Shown piece after piece: positions 1 through 8,749 of a DNA stretch of 64,000 bases. The translations under genes were made by a program, and so were the position numbers. Each line of letters opens with the position of its first letter. Positions within the stretch are counted from its first letter, which is position 1. Below the pieces are notes generated by a model, which searched no databases, was not told where the DNA came from, and saw nothing but the letters and a program-made list of their open reading frames with translations. Source of the stretch: Collinsella sp. AF33-16. GTDB taxonomy: Bacteria; Actinomycetota; Coriobacteriia; Coriobacteriales; Coriobacteriaceae. The DNA lies in contig NZ_QRQC01000001.1 in the NCBI RefSeq assembly GCF_003475325.1, positions 62,001 through 126,000 of the forward strand, written 5' to 3'.

Positions 1-7
1 GTTAATC

Positions 8-103
8 TGCACCAACGTCTTGAAGTTGCGGTGGAATACGGACTGTTTTGGCCTTTTGAGCGGCTTTTCAGTCCCTATTTCACCGCAACTCATGATTGGT
101 GCA
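8..103. repeat. Long imperfect intergenic inverted repeat
   Basis: Two nested inverted arms are visible. The outer arms TGCACCAA (8-15) and TTGGTGCA (96-103) are exact reverse complements. The inner 21-base arms at 25-45 and 69-89 match at 19 of 21 positions. The right inner arm contains the GGGAC core (read on the minus strand) shared with other intergenic palindromes in this window. No gene overlaps it. Confidence 0.6.
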
Positions 104-200
104 AAGTAACCTGTCCCCCATGCACCAAACAAGGAGTGTCCCTAAGTGTCGCTTAAATACCGTTTATCGAAGAAAAAATACCGTTCGCCGGTCATAATGA

Positions 201-228
201 TTGTTCTGGCTTTGGGCTTGTCTACAAT
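201..228 (+). promoter_or_regulatory. Candidate promoter for the alpha-glucoside PTS operon
   Basis: A TTGTTC -35-like hexamer (201-206) and a TACAAT -10 hexamer (223-228) are separated by 16 bases. They lie about 140 bases ahead of the first PTS gene, leaving a long leader. Inferred from motif match only. Confidence 0.35.
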
Positions 229-249
229 AGCTCCCGTAAAAAGAAATGC

Positions 250-285
250 GGAAGGTTACCGAGTCCCTCGGACGTGGGCCTAACC
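250..285 (+). promoter_or_regulatory. Possible antiterminator-binding RNA hairpin (RAT-like) in the PTS leader
   Basis: The leader holds a hairpin with GGTTA (254-258) facing TAACC (281-285) and an inner CCGAG/CTCGG stem. Ribonucleic antiterminator sites of BglG/LicT proteins have a conserved GTTAC near the 5' side and GGC...AACC on the 3' side, and both are present here. A BglG-type protein is encoded just downstream. No clear overlapping terminator is visible, which weakens the call. Confidence 0.3.
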
Positions 286-365
286 AAAGTCTTTGAACGG
301 ATGTGTCTCTATGGACGCATTCGCTTGATTTTGGTTGGGCTATATTTATGAAGGGACATGCCACC

Positions 366-878
366 ATGGGTTTCTTTTCTCGCCTGATGGGCGGTTCGGA
401 TGAGCAGAAGACTGCAACTTCCGAGTTCGAAATCCTCGCTCCTGTTTCCGGCGAGCTTGTTCATCTAGAAAATACCAATGACCCCGCTTTTAGCAGCCGT
501 GCCGTGGGCGATGGCGTTGCCGTGGTTCCCCAAGAGGGAACGGTGTGCGCTCCTGTTTCCGGTACCGTCGCGGCGCTGTTCCCGACCGAGCATGCACTGG
601 GCATCATGTCCGACGACAGCTCTGCTCAGGTGATGCTGCATATCGGAATCGACACTGTTAAACTTGAGGGCAAGGGCTTCCATGCGCTTGTTGCCCAGGG
701 TGACCATGTCGACGCGGGCCAGCCCCTCGTTGAGGTCGATTTTGACGCGGTCCGCGCCGCCGGCTTCGATCCCACGGTCTTCGTTATTGTATGCGAGCGT
801 TCGGAGAACTCGACTCTTCGTGAGCATGCTTCCGGCCCTGTTGCTGTTAAAGAGCCTGTCGTCTGGCTTTCCGAGTAA
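366..878 (+). CDS. crr: PTS glucose-type EIIA protein (Crr-like)
   Basis: Soluble phosphocarrier of the phosphotransferase system, 170 residues, the usual size of a stand-alone EIIA-Glc. The active-site block reads MLHIGIDTVKLEGKGF; His92 in this block matches the phosphorylated His of EIIA-Glc. A second conserved segment, GDHVDAGQPLVEVD, follows. I chose the ATG at 366 because GAAGGGA lies 9-15 bases upstream; an in-frame upstream extension to 303 has no family match. The EIICB permease encoded at 1851 has no IIA domain, so this protein probably supplies it. It may also act as a general carbon-status sensor as in other bacteria, which is inference. Confidence 0.9.
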   Translation: MGFFSRLMGGSDEQKTATSEFEILAPVSGELVHLENTNDPAFSSRAVGDGVAVVPQEGTVCAPVSGTVAALFPTEHALGIMSDDSSAQVMLHIGIDTVKLEGKGFHALVAQGDHVDAGQPLVEVDFDAVRAAGFDPTVFVIVCERSENSTLREHASGPVAVKEPVVWLSE

Positions 879-884
879 ATTCTT

Positions 885-1751
885 GTGGTGGGTACCGTGG
901 TTATCAAGCGAGTTTTCAACAATAACGTCGCAATGGTCACTTCGGACGATGGCTCCGAGCTTATTGTCATCGGTCGAGGCCTCTGCTTTGGCCGTCATGC
1001 CGGCGACGCTATCGATGAAGCATCGGTCGAAAAGACCTATGCGCTGCAGGAGGGCACTTCTCAGGATTCGCGTACGATTGACCGCTTGGCACATCTTTTG
1101 GAGTCCATTCCCACCGTCAACCTCGTGATTTCCGAGGACATTGTTCAGATGCTTCGTCGAGAGCTCAATGTCGACATCAACGACAAGATTCTCATTGCTC
1201 TCGCAGACCATATCAGCCTTGCTTTGGAGCGCGAGCGCAAGGGCGTCTCCTGCGAGAATCCGTTGCTGCTCGAGATCCAGCAGTTCTATCGCAAGGAGTA
1301 TGCGCTCGCTGGTCGTGCGCTGCAGATTGTCAAGGAGTATATGGGCATCCAGATGAGCGAAGAAGAGCAGGGTTTTATTACGCTGCATATCGTCAACGCC
1401 ACTATGCCGCAACGCTCCGACCGCCTCATCATTTCGGTCCAGCTTGTTCGCGACGTGCTCGCAATTGTTTCCGAGCGCTATGCTACGACCCTCGATGACA
1501 CCTCGCTGCCCTATGAGCGTTTCGTCCGCCACCTGCAGTTTTTCGCACAGCGGGCGCTTGACCCCGCGGCCGGGCAGATCAATGACGATGCACTGTTCCG
1601 AATCGATGAAACTAAGTATCCGTGCGCGTTCTCGTGCGCGGACGCCATAGCCGCCCACTTGTCGTCTACCTATAACGTTGTCGTTACCGATGCCGAGAAG
1701 AGTTATCTCGCATATCACATTGTTAACCTGCTTGGAGAACCTGGTCTCTAG
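885..1751 (+). CDS. licT: BglG/LicT family transcriptional antiterminator
   Basis: RNA-binding antiterminator controlled by PTS phosphorylation, about 285 residues. The N-terminal CAT domain is recognisable in VIKRVFNNNVAMV (residues about 5-17) and GRGLCFGRHAGD. Two PRD domains follow, with the characteristic histidines in segments such as LAHLLESIP, ITLHIVNA and YLAYHIVNLL. The start is uncertain: GTG at 885 and GTG at 897 are both possible, and the second gives a more typical N-terminus. The gene follows the EIIA gene by 6 bases and precedes the EIICB gene, so it most likely controls this operon through a leader hairpin. Licensing sugar is inferred to be an alpha-glucoside from the downstream hydrolase. 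Confidence 0.88.
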   Translation: MVGTVVIKRVFNNNVAMVTSDDGSELIVIGRGLCFGRHAGDAIDEASVEKTYALQEGTSQDSRTIDRLAHLLESIPTVNLVISEDIVQMLRRELNVDINDKILIALADHISLALERERKGVSCENPLLLEIQQFYRKEYALAGRALQIVKEYMGIQMSEEEQGFITLHIVNATMPQRSDRLIISVQLVRDVLAIVSERYATTLDDTSLPYERFVRHLQFFAQRALDPAAGQINDDALFRIDETKYPCAFSCADAIAAHLSSTYNVVVTDAEKSYLAYHIVNLLGEPGL

Positions 1752-1850
1752 GCATAACGTGCCCATACATCGATTGATATAAGGCAAGGCTCACGGTCTT
1801 GTCCAGGGCACATCTGTCTTAATTTGCGGAAAAGGAAGGGGAGTACCGCT

Positions 1851-3467
1851 ATGACCGCAAAAAAGAAGTTCAATTTCAAAGCGCCGTTGGAGGTGTTCGC
1901 GAAGTCGATCGTTCAGCCGATGATGTATCTCTCGGTTGCCGGCATTCTGCTCATCGTGGGCATCATTCTGACCAACAAGACCATTTGCGCCTTGATCCCC
2001 GTACTGGGCTCCGGTCCGTTCCAGCTTGTGGGCGCCGTTGTCTATCAGTCGCTGATGTTTATCATCAACAACCTCTCGATTCTGTTCTGCGTGGGCATCG
2101 CCGGCGCCATGGCAAAGAAGAACAAGGGCCATGCTTCGCTGATTGCCCTGATGTCGTTCTTCCTGTTCCTGCAGGCTAACAACATCGTGCTCAACGCCAC
2201 CGGCTCTCTTGCCGAAGCGAGCGGCATGCTCGGTCTTACCGGAACCGGCCAGAGCACCGTTATGGGCATTCAGGTGCTCGATACCGGCGTGTTTGGCGGC
2301 ATCATTCTTGGTTGCATCACCGGTGCCGTGTTCAACAAGTACTCGAACAAGCAGTTCCCCATTGCCCTTTCGATGTTCTCGGGCGTTCGCTTCCCGTTCC
2401 TGATCATGATCATCATCTCCTGGATCATGGGCGCTGGCTTCTGCATCGTTTGGCCTCCGGTTCAGGGCGCCATCTCCTCCGTTGCCGGCATCATTAAGGA
2501 GTCGGGCAACATCGGTCTGTTTATCTACGGCATGCTCAACAAGCTGCTCGTTCCCACCGGTCTGCACCACCTCATCTACACTCCGTTCCAGTTCTCCGAT
2601 GTGGGTGGCACCCTGACGCTGGGTGATCAGGTTATCGCCGGCGCCTATCCCATCCGTGTCGCCGAGATGGCAATGACGGGCCAGCCCTTCTCCGATAGCA
2701 CCTACTTCAACAGCTACACCTTCAACAACCTGTGGCCCTACATCGGTATCGGTCTCGCCTTTATCTTCACCGCTTACAAGGGGAACAAGGATAAGACCAA
2801 GGCCGTTATCATCCCGCTGATCATCACCGCCGTGCTCTCCTGTGTCACCGAGCCCATGGACTTCCTCTTTGTCTTTGCCGCTCCCGTGCTCTTTGTTGTT
2901 CACTCGGTTCTTTCCGGTATCTTCCTGGTCCTGCTCAAGGTCCTCTCCGTGCCCGCTTCGACTGCAGGCGGCATCATCAACATCGTGGTTTCCAACCTGG
3001 TCCTTGGTGTCGATAAGACCAACTGGCCGATGATGCTCGTGCTTGGAGTCGTCAACGCCGCTCTGTACTTCTTCCTCTTCACCTTCCTTATTAAGAAGCT
3101 CAACCTCCACACGCCTGGTCGCGAGGAAGAGTCCGAGCTCGCCGAGTCCGTTGCCGAGGGCGAGGCCGCCGCGTCTGTCGCGGTGAAGCAGGGCGCTGTT
3201 GCCGCGGCTCCCGCAGAGGGCGTCGATGCAGGCATCGCCGACCTGGTCGCAGGTCTTGGTGGCAAGGACAACATCGAGGAGCTCGAGAACTGCTTTACGC
3301 GTCTCCGCGTGAACGTTAAGAACCCGGACCTCATCAATGAGGACCTCATCAACCACGTGCCCAACAGCGGCATCAACCGCAACGGCAATAATATCCAGAT
3401 CATCTTTGGCATGAAGGTCGCCGAGATGCGTGACAAGGTCGAAAACGCAATTGAGAAGGAGCAGTAA
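1851..3467 (+). CDS. PTS alpha-glucoside EIICB permease (MalX/GlvC/AglA type)
   Basis: Membrane permease that imports and phosphorylates a sugar, 538 residues. The EIIC domain fills residues 1 to about 430 with many hydrophobic helices (for example YLSVAGILLIVGIIL and MMLVLGVVNAALYFF). The sugar-binding region is marked by GLHHLIYTPFQF and VTEPMDFLF. An acidic and alanine-rich linker leads into the EIIB domain, whose phosphorylated cysteine is Cys481 in ENCFTRLRV. No EIIA domain is attached. Start at 1851 is set by GGAAGGGGAG about 8 bases upstream. The next gene, 3 bases on, encodes a 6-phospho-alpha-glucosidase, so maltose, trehalose or a related alpha-glucoside is the likely substrate. Confidence 0.92.
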   Translation: MTAKKKFNFKAPLEVFAKSIVQPMMYLSVAGILLIVGIILTNKTICALIPVLGSGPFQLVGAVVYQSLMFIINNLSILFCVGIAGAMAKKNKGHASLIALMSFFLFLQANNIVLNATGSLAEASGMLGLTGTGQSTVMGIQVLDTGVFGGIILGCITGAVFNKYSNKQFPIALSMFSGVRFPFLIMIIISWIMGAGFCIVWPPVQGAISSVAGIIKESGNIGLFIYGMLNKLLVPTGLHHLIYTPFQFSDVGGTLTLGDQVIAGAYPIRVAEMAMTGQPFSDSTYFNSYTFNNLWPYIGIGLAFIFTAYKGNKDKTKAVIIPLIITAVLSCVTEPMDFLFVFAAPVLFVVHSVLSGIFLVLLKVLSVPASTAGGIINIVVSNLVLGVDKTNWPMMLVLGVVNAALYFFLFTFLIKKLNLHTPGREEESELAESVAEGEAAASVAVKQGAVAAAPAEGVDAGIADLVAGLGGKDNIEELENCFTRLRVNVKNPDLINEDLINHVPNSGINRNGNNIQIIFGMKVAEMRDKVENAIEKEQ

Positions 3468-3470
3468 ACA

Positions 3471-4853
3471 ATGATCATTACTCTGTGTGGTGGCGGATCC
3501 ACCTTTACCCCCGGCATCGTCAAATCCATCGCCCTGCGCAAGGACGAGCTCGACGTTGACGAGATTCGTCTGTACGACATCAACGAGGAGCGCCAGCGCA
3601 AGATCGGCGTGCTCGTGGACTGGATTTTGCACGAGGACCTCGGCCTGGACATCAAGCTCACGGTGACCACCGACAAGGAGACTGCCTTTACGGACGCGAG
3701 CTTCGTGTTTGCCCAGATGCGCGTGGGCGGCTATGCCATGCGCGAGCAGGACGAGAAGATTCCGCTGCGTCACGGCTGCGTGGGCCAGGAGACCTGCGGC
3801 TGCGGCGGCCTTGCCTACGGCATGCGCACCATCTTCCCCATGGTCGAGCTGATCGATGACGTTGAGAAGTACGCTAAGAAGGACTACTGGATTCTCAACT
3901 ACTCCAACCCTGCTGCCATCGTGTCCGAGGGCTGCCGCGTGCTGCGTCCCAACGCTCGCATCATCAACATCTGCGACATGCCGATCGCGATCATCGACGT
4001 GGTTTGCGCCGCACTCGATATCGACAAGAAGGATGTCGAGTACGATTACTTTGGCCTCAACCACTTTGGTTGGTTCACCTCGATCCGCCACAAGGGCGAG
4101 GAGGTGCTCCCGCAGCTGCGCGAGTACATCAAGGAGCATGAGATTCTGCTGCCCGACTCCTACCTCAAGGGCATGGGCTCGCTCATGGCAAAGAAGCCCG
4201 AGGAGGCCACTGACGAGCACCCCGAGCAGAACCGCCACACCAAGGGCAGCTGGTACTACGTCTGGAAGGGCGAGTACGAGATCATGGAGTGCTTCCCGGA
4301 GTACCTGCCCAACACGTATCTGAACTACTACCTGCAGCAGAAGGAGTTCGTCGAGCATTCCAACCCCGAGCGCACCCGTGCTAACGAGGTTGAGGAGACG
4401 CGTGAGAAGAACCTCTTCGACGGCATCGACCACTACGAGAAGACGGGCGAGATCGACGAGAGCACGTTCTATGCGGGCAGCCACGGCGACTGGATTGCCG
4501 ATTTGGCTATCGCTCTGAAGAACGACACCAAGCAGCGCTTCCTGGTCATTTGCGAGAACAAGGGCGCTATCCCCAACATGCCCTACGACGCTATGGTCGA
4601 GCTGCCTGCCTACATTGGCAAGAATGGCCCCGAGGTCATCAGCCGCGACAACATTCCTCTGTTCCAGCAGGGCCTCATGATGCAGCAGCTGAACTCCGAG
4701 AAGCTCGTGGTCGAGGCTACGATCGAGGGTTCTTACGAGAAGGCGCTCAAGGCCTTTACGCTCAACAAGACCGTGCCTTCGATGAAGGTCGCCAAGGAGG
4801 TTCTCGACGACATGATCGAGGCCAACAAGGGTTACTGGCCCGAGCTTAAGTAA
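3471..4853 (+). CDS. 6-phospho-alpha-glucosidase, glycoside hydrolase family 4
   Basis: Cytoplasmic NAD- and divalent-metal-dependent hydrolase that splits the phosphorylated disaccharide delivered by the upstream permease, 460 residues. The N-terminal GGGSTFTPGIVKS loop is the GH4 NAD-binding motif. The CDMP tetrapeptide at residues 168-171 is diagnostic: in GH4 the alpha-phosphoglucosidases (GlvA/MalH group) carry CDMP where beta-specific members carry CNVP. The NYSNPAAIV and GLNHFGW segments supply further conserved metal and substrate contacts. It starts 3 bases after the permease stop and ends the operon before a strong hairpin. The exact disaccharide cannot be read from sequence. Confidence 0.93.
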   Translation: MIITLCGGGSTFTPGIVKSIALRKDELDVDEIRLYDINEERQRKIGVLVDWILHEDLGLDIKLTVTTDKETAFTDASFVFAQMRVGGYAMREQDEKIPLRHGCVGQETCGCGGLAYGMRTIFPMVELIDDVEKYAKKDYWILNYSNPAAIVSEGCRVLRPNARIINICDMPIAIIDVVCAALDIDKKDVEYDYFGLNHFGWFTSIRHKGEEVLPQLREYIKEHEILLPDSYLKGMGSLMAKKPEEATDEHPEQNRHTKGSWYYVWKGEYEIMECFPEYLPNTYLNYYLQQKEFVEHSNPERTRANEVEETREKNLFDGIDHYEKTGEIDESTFYAGSHGDWIADLAIALKNDTKQRFLVICENKGAIPNMPYDAMVELPAYIGKNGPEVISRDNIPLFQQGLMMQQLNSEKLVVEATIEGSYEKALKAFTLNKTVPSMKVAKEVLDDMIEANKGYWPELK

Positions 4854-4885
4854 AAGCAACAGGGTCGCTGGCCGCATACCTGGAG

Positions 4886-4923
4886 CAATGCCCCGTCCAC
4901 GTGATTGCGTGGGCGGGGCATTG
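4886..4923 (+). terminator. Terminator of the alpha-glucoside operon
   Basis: A 16-base stem (CAATGCCCCGTCCACG against its reverse complement) with a six-base loop lies 33 bases after the hydrolase stop. Only a short T-poor tail follows. Confidence 0.75.
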
Positions 4924-4926
4924 TCA

Positions 4927-4948
4927 TTTGGTAACGCGTTTTACCAAA
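4927..4948. promoter_or_regulatory. Operator-like palindrome upstream of the hydrogenase operon
   Basis: A perfect inverted repeat TTTGGTAA-N6-TTACCAAA lies about 160 bases before the first hydrogenase-operon gene and just after the previous terminator. Two more small inverted repeats follow in the same gap: TCACC/GGTGA (4979-4994) and GACCTAA/TTAGGTC (5025-5045), the last one close to the coding start. The arrangement fits a regulated promoter region; the binding protein is unknown. Confidence 0.45.
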
Positions 4949-5109
4949 TATGGCATTTATCTGCGGTAATGTTCTATTTCACCGCCGAGGGTGACATTTC
5001 ATACCGCCTGCCGAACTGCGTGGAGACCTAACAACTTTTTAGGTCAGTGTTGTGCGTGTAGCAACTTCGCCCGGCCTCGCCTCCGGGCTGCCATGTGAGA
5101 GGGGATCTT

Positions 5110-6942
5110 ATGGCTCGACTGCACGTAATGGAACGCAGCCACGCTCAGGCCGTCATGGACGACCTGCACGATGCGCTCGGACGTCGTCTGGCGGTGAGTT
5201 CGCTCGCCCCGTGCCCCGTTGAGTTTACGGCAGCGCTCGTCAATCTGTGCTCCACCCAGAGCTGCGGCAAGTGCACGCCCTGCCGCGTGGGCCTGAGCGC
5301 GCTGAGCGACCTGCTCGCCGATGTGCTCGAAGGGCGCGCCGATGAGTCCACGCTCAACTTGATTGAGCGCACCGCCCGCACCATCTATCTTTCGAGCGAT
5401 TGCGCCATCGGCTACGAAGCTGGCGCCATGGCACTCACGGCCATTCGCGGCTTCCGCGACGATTTTGAGCATCACATCCGCGAGCGCTCCTGCGGCTTTG
5501 ACCGCGAGGCCCGCGTCCCGTGCGTTTCGGGCTGCCCGGCGCACGTCGACATTCCCGGGTACATTTCGCTGGTCGAGGCCGGCCGCTATGCCGACGCCGT
5601 CAAGGTCATCCGCAAGAACAATCCGCTGCCGCTCGTCTGCGGCCTGGTGTGCGAGCATCCCTGCGAGATGCACTGCCGCCGTGGCATGGTCGACGACCCC
5701 ATGAACATCCTCGCCCTCAAGCGTTTTGCCGTCGAGCACGGTGAGCTCAACGACCACAAGCCGCATGTAGTGGACAACACCGGCAAGCGCGTCGCCGTGA
5801 TCGGCGGCGGCCCGGCCGGCCTTTCCTGCGCCTACTACCTGGCCGTGATGGGCCATAAGGTGACCATCTTTGAGCAGCGCCACCACCTGGGCGGCATGCT
5901 GCGCTATGGCATCCCCAGCTATCGTCTGCCGCGCGAGCGCCTGCAGGCCGAGATCGACTGGATTTTGAGCGCCGGCATCGACGTTGAGCTCGATCACTCC
6001 GTCAACGGCGAGGAGCTTGCCCGCCTGCGCGACGAGTTCGATGCCGTCTACCTGGCCATTGGCGCCCACAGCGATAAGAAGCTCGGCCTTCCGGGCGAAG
6101 AGGCGCCCGGCGTGGAGTCGGCCGTCAAGATGCTGCGCGCCATCGGTGACGACGAGCTGCCCGACCTGAGCGGCCAGCGCGTGTGCGTCATCGGCGGCGG
6201 CAACGTGGCCATGGACGTGGCGCGCTCTGCCGTGCGCTGCGGTGCCGAAAAGGTGAGCATTGTCTACCGCCGCCGCATCTGCGATATGACGGCTCAGGAC
6301 GCCGAGATTGCCGGTGCCCAGGCCGAGGGCTGCGAGGTTCTGGAGCTGACGGCGCCGCTCGCCATCGAGACGGGCGAGGACGGTCGCGTGAGCGGCCTGC
6401 GCGTGCAGCCGCAGATTATCGGCGAGCCCCGTCGCGGTCGTCCGGCCCCGCGTGCCGCCGCGACGCCCGAGCGCGTCATTCCCTGCGAGCGCGTGTTCGT
6501 GGCCATTGGCCAGGACATCGATTCCAAGCCGTTTGAGGACATGGGCATCGTCTGCAAGTGGGGTCGCGTCGTCACCGATTCGGATGGCGCCGTGCCCAAC
6601 TTCGACGGCCTCTTTAGCGGCGGCGACTGCCAGACCGGTCCCGCCACCGTCATCCGGGCCATCAACGCCGGCCGCGTTGCTTCGGCAAATATCGACCGCT
6701 ACCTGGGCTTCGACCACAAGATCAAGCTCGACGTTGAGCTGCCGACCGTGCAGTTTAAGGGCAAGCACGAGTGCGGCCGCTGCGAGCTGGGCGAGCGCGA
6801 GGCCGGCGAGCGCATCCGCGATTGGAATCTGGTCGAGCAGGGCCTTACCGAGGAAGAGGCACGCCAGGAGGCAAGCCGCTGCCTGCGTTGCGACCACTTT
6901 GGCTTTGGCGCGTTCCGCGGAGGGAGGAACCTGGAATGGTAG
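5110..6942 (+). CDS. NAD(P)/FAD iron-sulfur oxidoreductase subunit (NuoF-like N-terminus + GltD-like)
   Basis: Probable electron-transfer partner of the hydrogenase encoded next, 610 residues. Residues about 50-70 (QSCGKCTPCRVG) match the 4Fe-4S motif of NuoF/HydB subunits. A GltD-type domain follows: the cysteine segment CVSGCPAHVDIPGYI, then CGLVCEHPCEMHCRR, an FAD-binding VAVIGGGPAGLSCAYYL (about residue 226) and a second NAD(P)-binding VCVIGGGNVAMDVARS. Near the C-terminus CGRCELGE and CLRCDHFG add more cysteines. Start at 5110 is preceded by GAGAGGGG. The stop overlaps the hydrogenase start (ATGGTAG), so the two are translationally coupled. Inferred role: electron exchange between NAD(P)H and the hydrogenase. 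Confidence 0.85.
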   Translation: MARLHVMERSHAQAVMDDLHDALGRRLAVSSLAPCPVEFTAALVNLCSTQSCGKCTPCRVGLSALSDLLADVLEGRADESTLNLIERTARTIYLSSDCAIGYEAGAMALTAIRGFRDDFEHHIRERSCGFDREARVPCVSGCPAHVDIPGYISLVEAGRYADAVKVIRKNNPLPLVCGLVCEHPCEMHCRRGMVDDPMNILALKRFAVEHGELNDHKPHVVDNTGKRVAVIGGGPAGLSCAYYLAVMGHKVTIFEQRHHLGGMLRYGIPSYRLPRERLQAEIDWILSAGIDVELDHSVNGEELARLRDEFDAVYLAIGAHSDKKLGLPGEEAPGVESAVKMLRAIGDDELPDLSGQRVCVIGGGNVAMDVARSAVRCGAEKVSIVYRRRICDMTAQDAEIAGAQAEGCEVLELTAPLAIETGEDGRVSGLRVQPQIIGEPRRGRPAPRAAATPERVIPCERVFVAIGQDIDSKPFEDMGIVCKWGRVVTDSDGAVPNFDGLFSGGDCQTGPATVIRAINAGRVASANIDRYLGFDHKIKLDVELPTVQFKGKHECGRCELGEREAGERIRDWNLVEQGLTEEEARQEASRCLRCDHFGFGAFRGGRNLEW

Positions 6943-8747
6943 AGCCCAACAAAACCACTGTCAGCGACAACACCGAAAGCGGAGCACTCAACATGGTCAA
7001 GCTCACGATCGATAACTGCGAGGTCGTGGTGCCCGAGCACACCACGATCCTGGATGCGGCCAAGTCCGTCGGCATCCAGATTCCCACCCTGTGCTATCTG
7101 CGCGATCTGAACGAGATCGGCGGCTGCCGTGTGTGCGTGGTCGAGGTTGAGGGCTGCGACCAGCTGGTTGCCGCCTGCAACAACTACGTACTCGACGGCA
7201 TGGTGGTCCACACCAACAGCCCCAAGGCCCGCGAGGCGCGTCGCACCAACGTGCAGCTGCTGCTGTCCCAGCACGACTCGCGCTGTACGAGCTGCGTGCG
7301 CAGCGGTAACTGCAACCTGCAGACCATCGCCAACGACCTGGGCATTTTCTATCTGCCGTATCAAAGGCATTTGGCGGGCGAGGGCTGGGACTTCGATTTC
7401 CCCATCATCCGCGAAAACGACAAGTGCATTAAATGCATGCGCTGCATCAAGGTGTGCGAGAACGTGCAAGGCCTAGGGATTTGGGACCTGACCAGCCGAG
7501 CCACGCACACCGCCGTGGGTACCCGCGGGCGCGCGCCCATCGGCAAGACTGATTGTGTCGCATGCGGCCAGTGCATCACGCATTGCCCGACGGGCGCGCT
7601 GCGCGAGCGCGACGACACCGAGACCGTGTTTGATGCTCTCGCCGATCCCGATAAGATCGTGCTGGTGCAGATAGCGCCGGCCGTGCGCACCGCCTGGGGT
7701 GAGGAGCTCGGTATTCCGCGCGAGGATGCCACCGTTGAGCGCCTGGCCTGCGCGCTGCGCCGCGTGGGCTTTGAGTACGTGTTCGACACCGATTTCTCGG
7801 CCGATCTCACCATTATGGAGGAGGGCTCCGAGCTGATCGAGCGCCTGGGCGCCGCCGCCAAGGGCGAGAGTAACAGCCGCGGCTGGCCCATGTTTACGAG
7901 CTGCTGCCCGGGCTGGGTGCGCTTTGTAAAGGCGCGCTACCCGGAGTTTGTCGACAGCCTGTCCACGTCAAAGTCGCCGCAGCAGATGTTCGGCGCTATT
8001 GCCAAGACCTACTACGCCAAGGTGCTGGGCGTGGAGCCCGAGCGTCTGTTCGTGGTGTCCGTGATGCCGTGCACGGCCAAGAAGGCCGAGTGTGCGCTGC
8101 CGAGCATGATGGGCGAGGGCGGCGCGCCCGACGTGGACGTTGCGCTGACGGTGCGCGAGATGGTGCGCATGATCCGCGCGAGCCACGTGAGCGTCGACAC
8201 GCTGGTCGAGGAGCCGCTCGATACGCCGCTGGGCTTTGGCACGGGCGCGGGCGTGATTTTTGGCGCCACGGGCGGCGTGATGGAGGCCGCCGTGCGCTCG
8301 GCATATTACCTGGTGACGGGCAAGAACCCGGATGCCGATTTCTTTACCGACGTGCGCGGACTCGATGGCTGGAAGGAGGCCGTGGCCGATATCGATGGCA
8401 CCAAGGTGCGCGTCGCCGTGGCACACGGGCTGGGAAACGCTGCCCGTCTGCTCGACGCGATTCGCGACGGCCGCGTGAGTTATGACTTCGTTGAGGTTAT
8501 GGCATGCCCGGGCGGCTGCGTCGGTGGCGGCGGTCAGCCCATCCATGACGGCTGTGAGCTGGCAGCCGAGCGCGGCCAGGTACTGTGGGGCCTCGATGCG
8601 AACGCCAAGATTCGCTTCTCGCACGAGAATCCCGATGTCCAGGCGTGCTATCGCGAGTTCTTGGGTGCGCCGCTGTCGCCGCTGGCCGAGGGATTGCTGC
8701 ATACCGACCATCACGCATGGACGATGCCTAACGAGGGGACGTGCTAG
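6936..8747 (+). CDS. hydA: [FeFe]-hydrogenase catalytic subunit
   Basis: Catalyses H2 formation or uptake in the cytoplasm, 603 residues. The N-terminal 2Fe-2S domain has cysteines in CYLRDLNEIGGCRVC. It is followed by the His-ligated cluster motif QHDSRCTSC...GNC and two 4Fe-4S clusters (CIKCMRCIKVC and CVACGQCITHC). The H-cluster domain carries all three signature loops: TSCCPGW from residue 321, MPCTAKKAE with Cys379, and MACPGGCVGGGG with Cys524 and Cys528. All ligands are intact, so it should be active. The ATG at 6936 overlaps the previous stop and has GGAGGGAGG upstream. The maturases HydE, HydF and HydG are not in this window. Confidence 0.95.
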   Translation: MVEPNKTTVSDNTESGALNMVKLTIDNCEVVVPEHTTILDAAKSVGIQIPTLCYLRDLNEIGGCRVCVVEVEGCDQLVAACNNYVLDGMVVHTNSPKAREARRTNVQLLLSQHDSRCTSCVRSGNCNLQTIANDLGIFYLPYQRHLAGEGWDFDFPIIRENDKCIKCMRCIKVCENVQGLGIWDLTSRATHTAVGTRGRAPIGKTDCVACGQCITHCPTGALRERDDTETVFDALADPDKIVLVQIAPAVRTAWGEELGIPREDATVERLACALRRVGFEYVFDTDFSADLTIMEEGSELIERLGAAAKGESNSRGWPMFTSCCPGWVRFVKARYPEFVDSLSTSKSPQQMFGAIAKTYYAKVLGVEPERLFVVSVMPCTAKKAECALPSMMGEGGAPDVDVALTVREMVRMIRASHVSVDTLVEEPLDTPLGFGTGAGVIFGATGGVMEAAVRSAYYLVTGKNPDADFFTDVRGLDGWKEAVADIDGTKVRVAVAHGLGNAARLLDAIRDGRVSYDFVEVMACPGGCVGGGGQPIHDGCELAAERGQVLWGLDANAKIRFSHENPDVQACYREFLGAPLSPLAEGLLHTDHHAWTMPNEGTC

Positions 8748-8749
8748 CG

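Noticed and set aside
1791..4877. A 1028-residue minus-strand frame over the PTS permease and hydrolase genes
   Set aside because: It is the antisense of two clear genes; its low-complexity Val/Leu/Asp-rich product matches no family and is a codon-bias shadow.
5044..6897. A 617-residue minus-strand frame opposite the GltD-like gene
   Set aside because: Antisense shadow of a gene with complete FAD and NAD(P) motifs; Ala/His-rich product without motifs.
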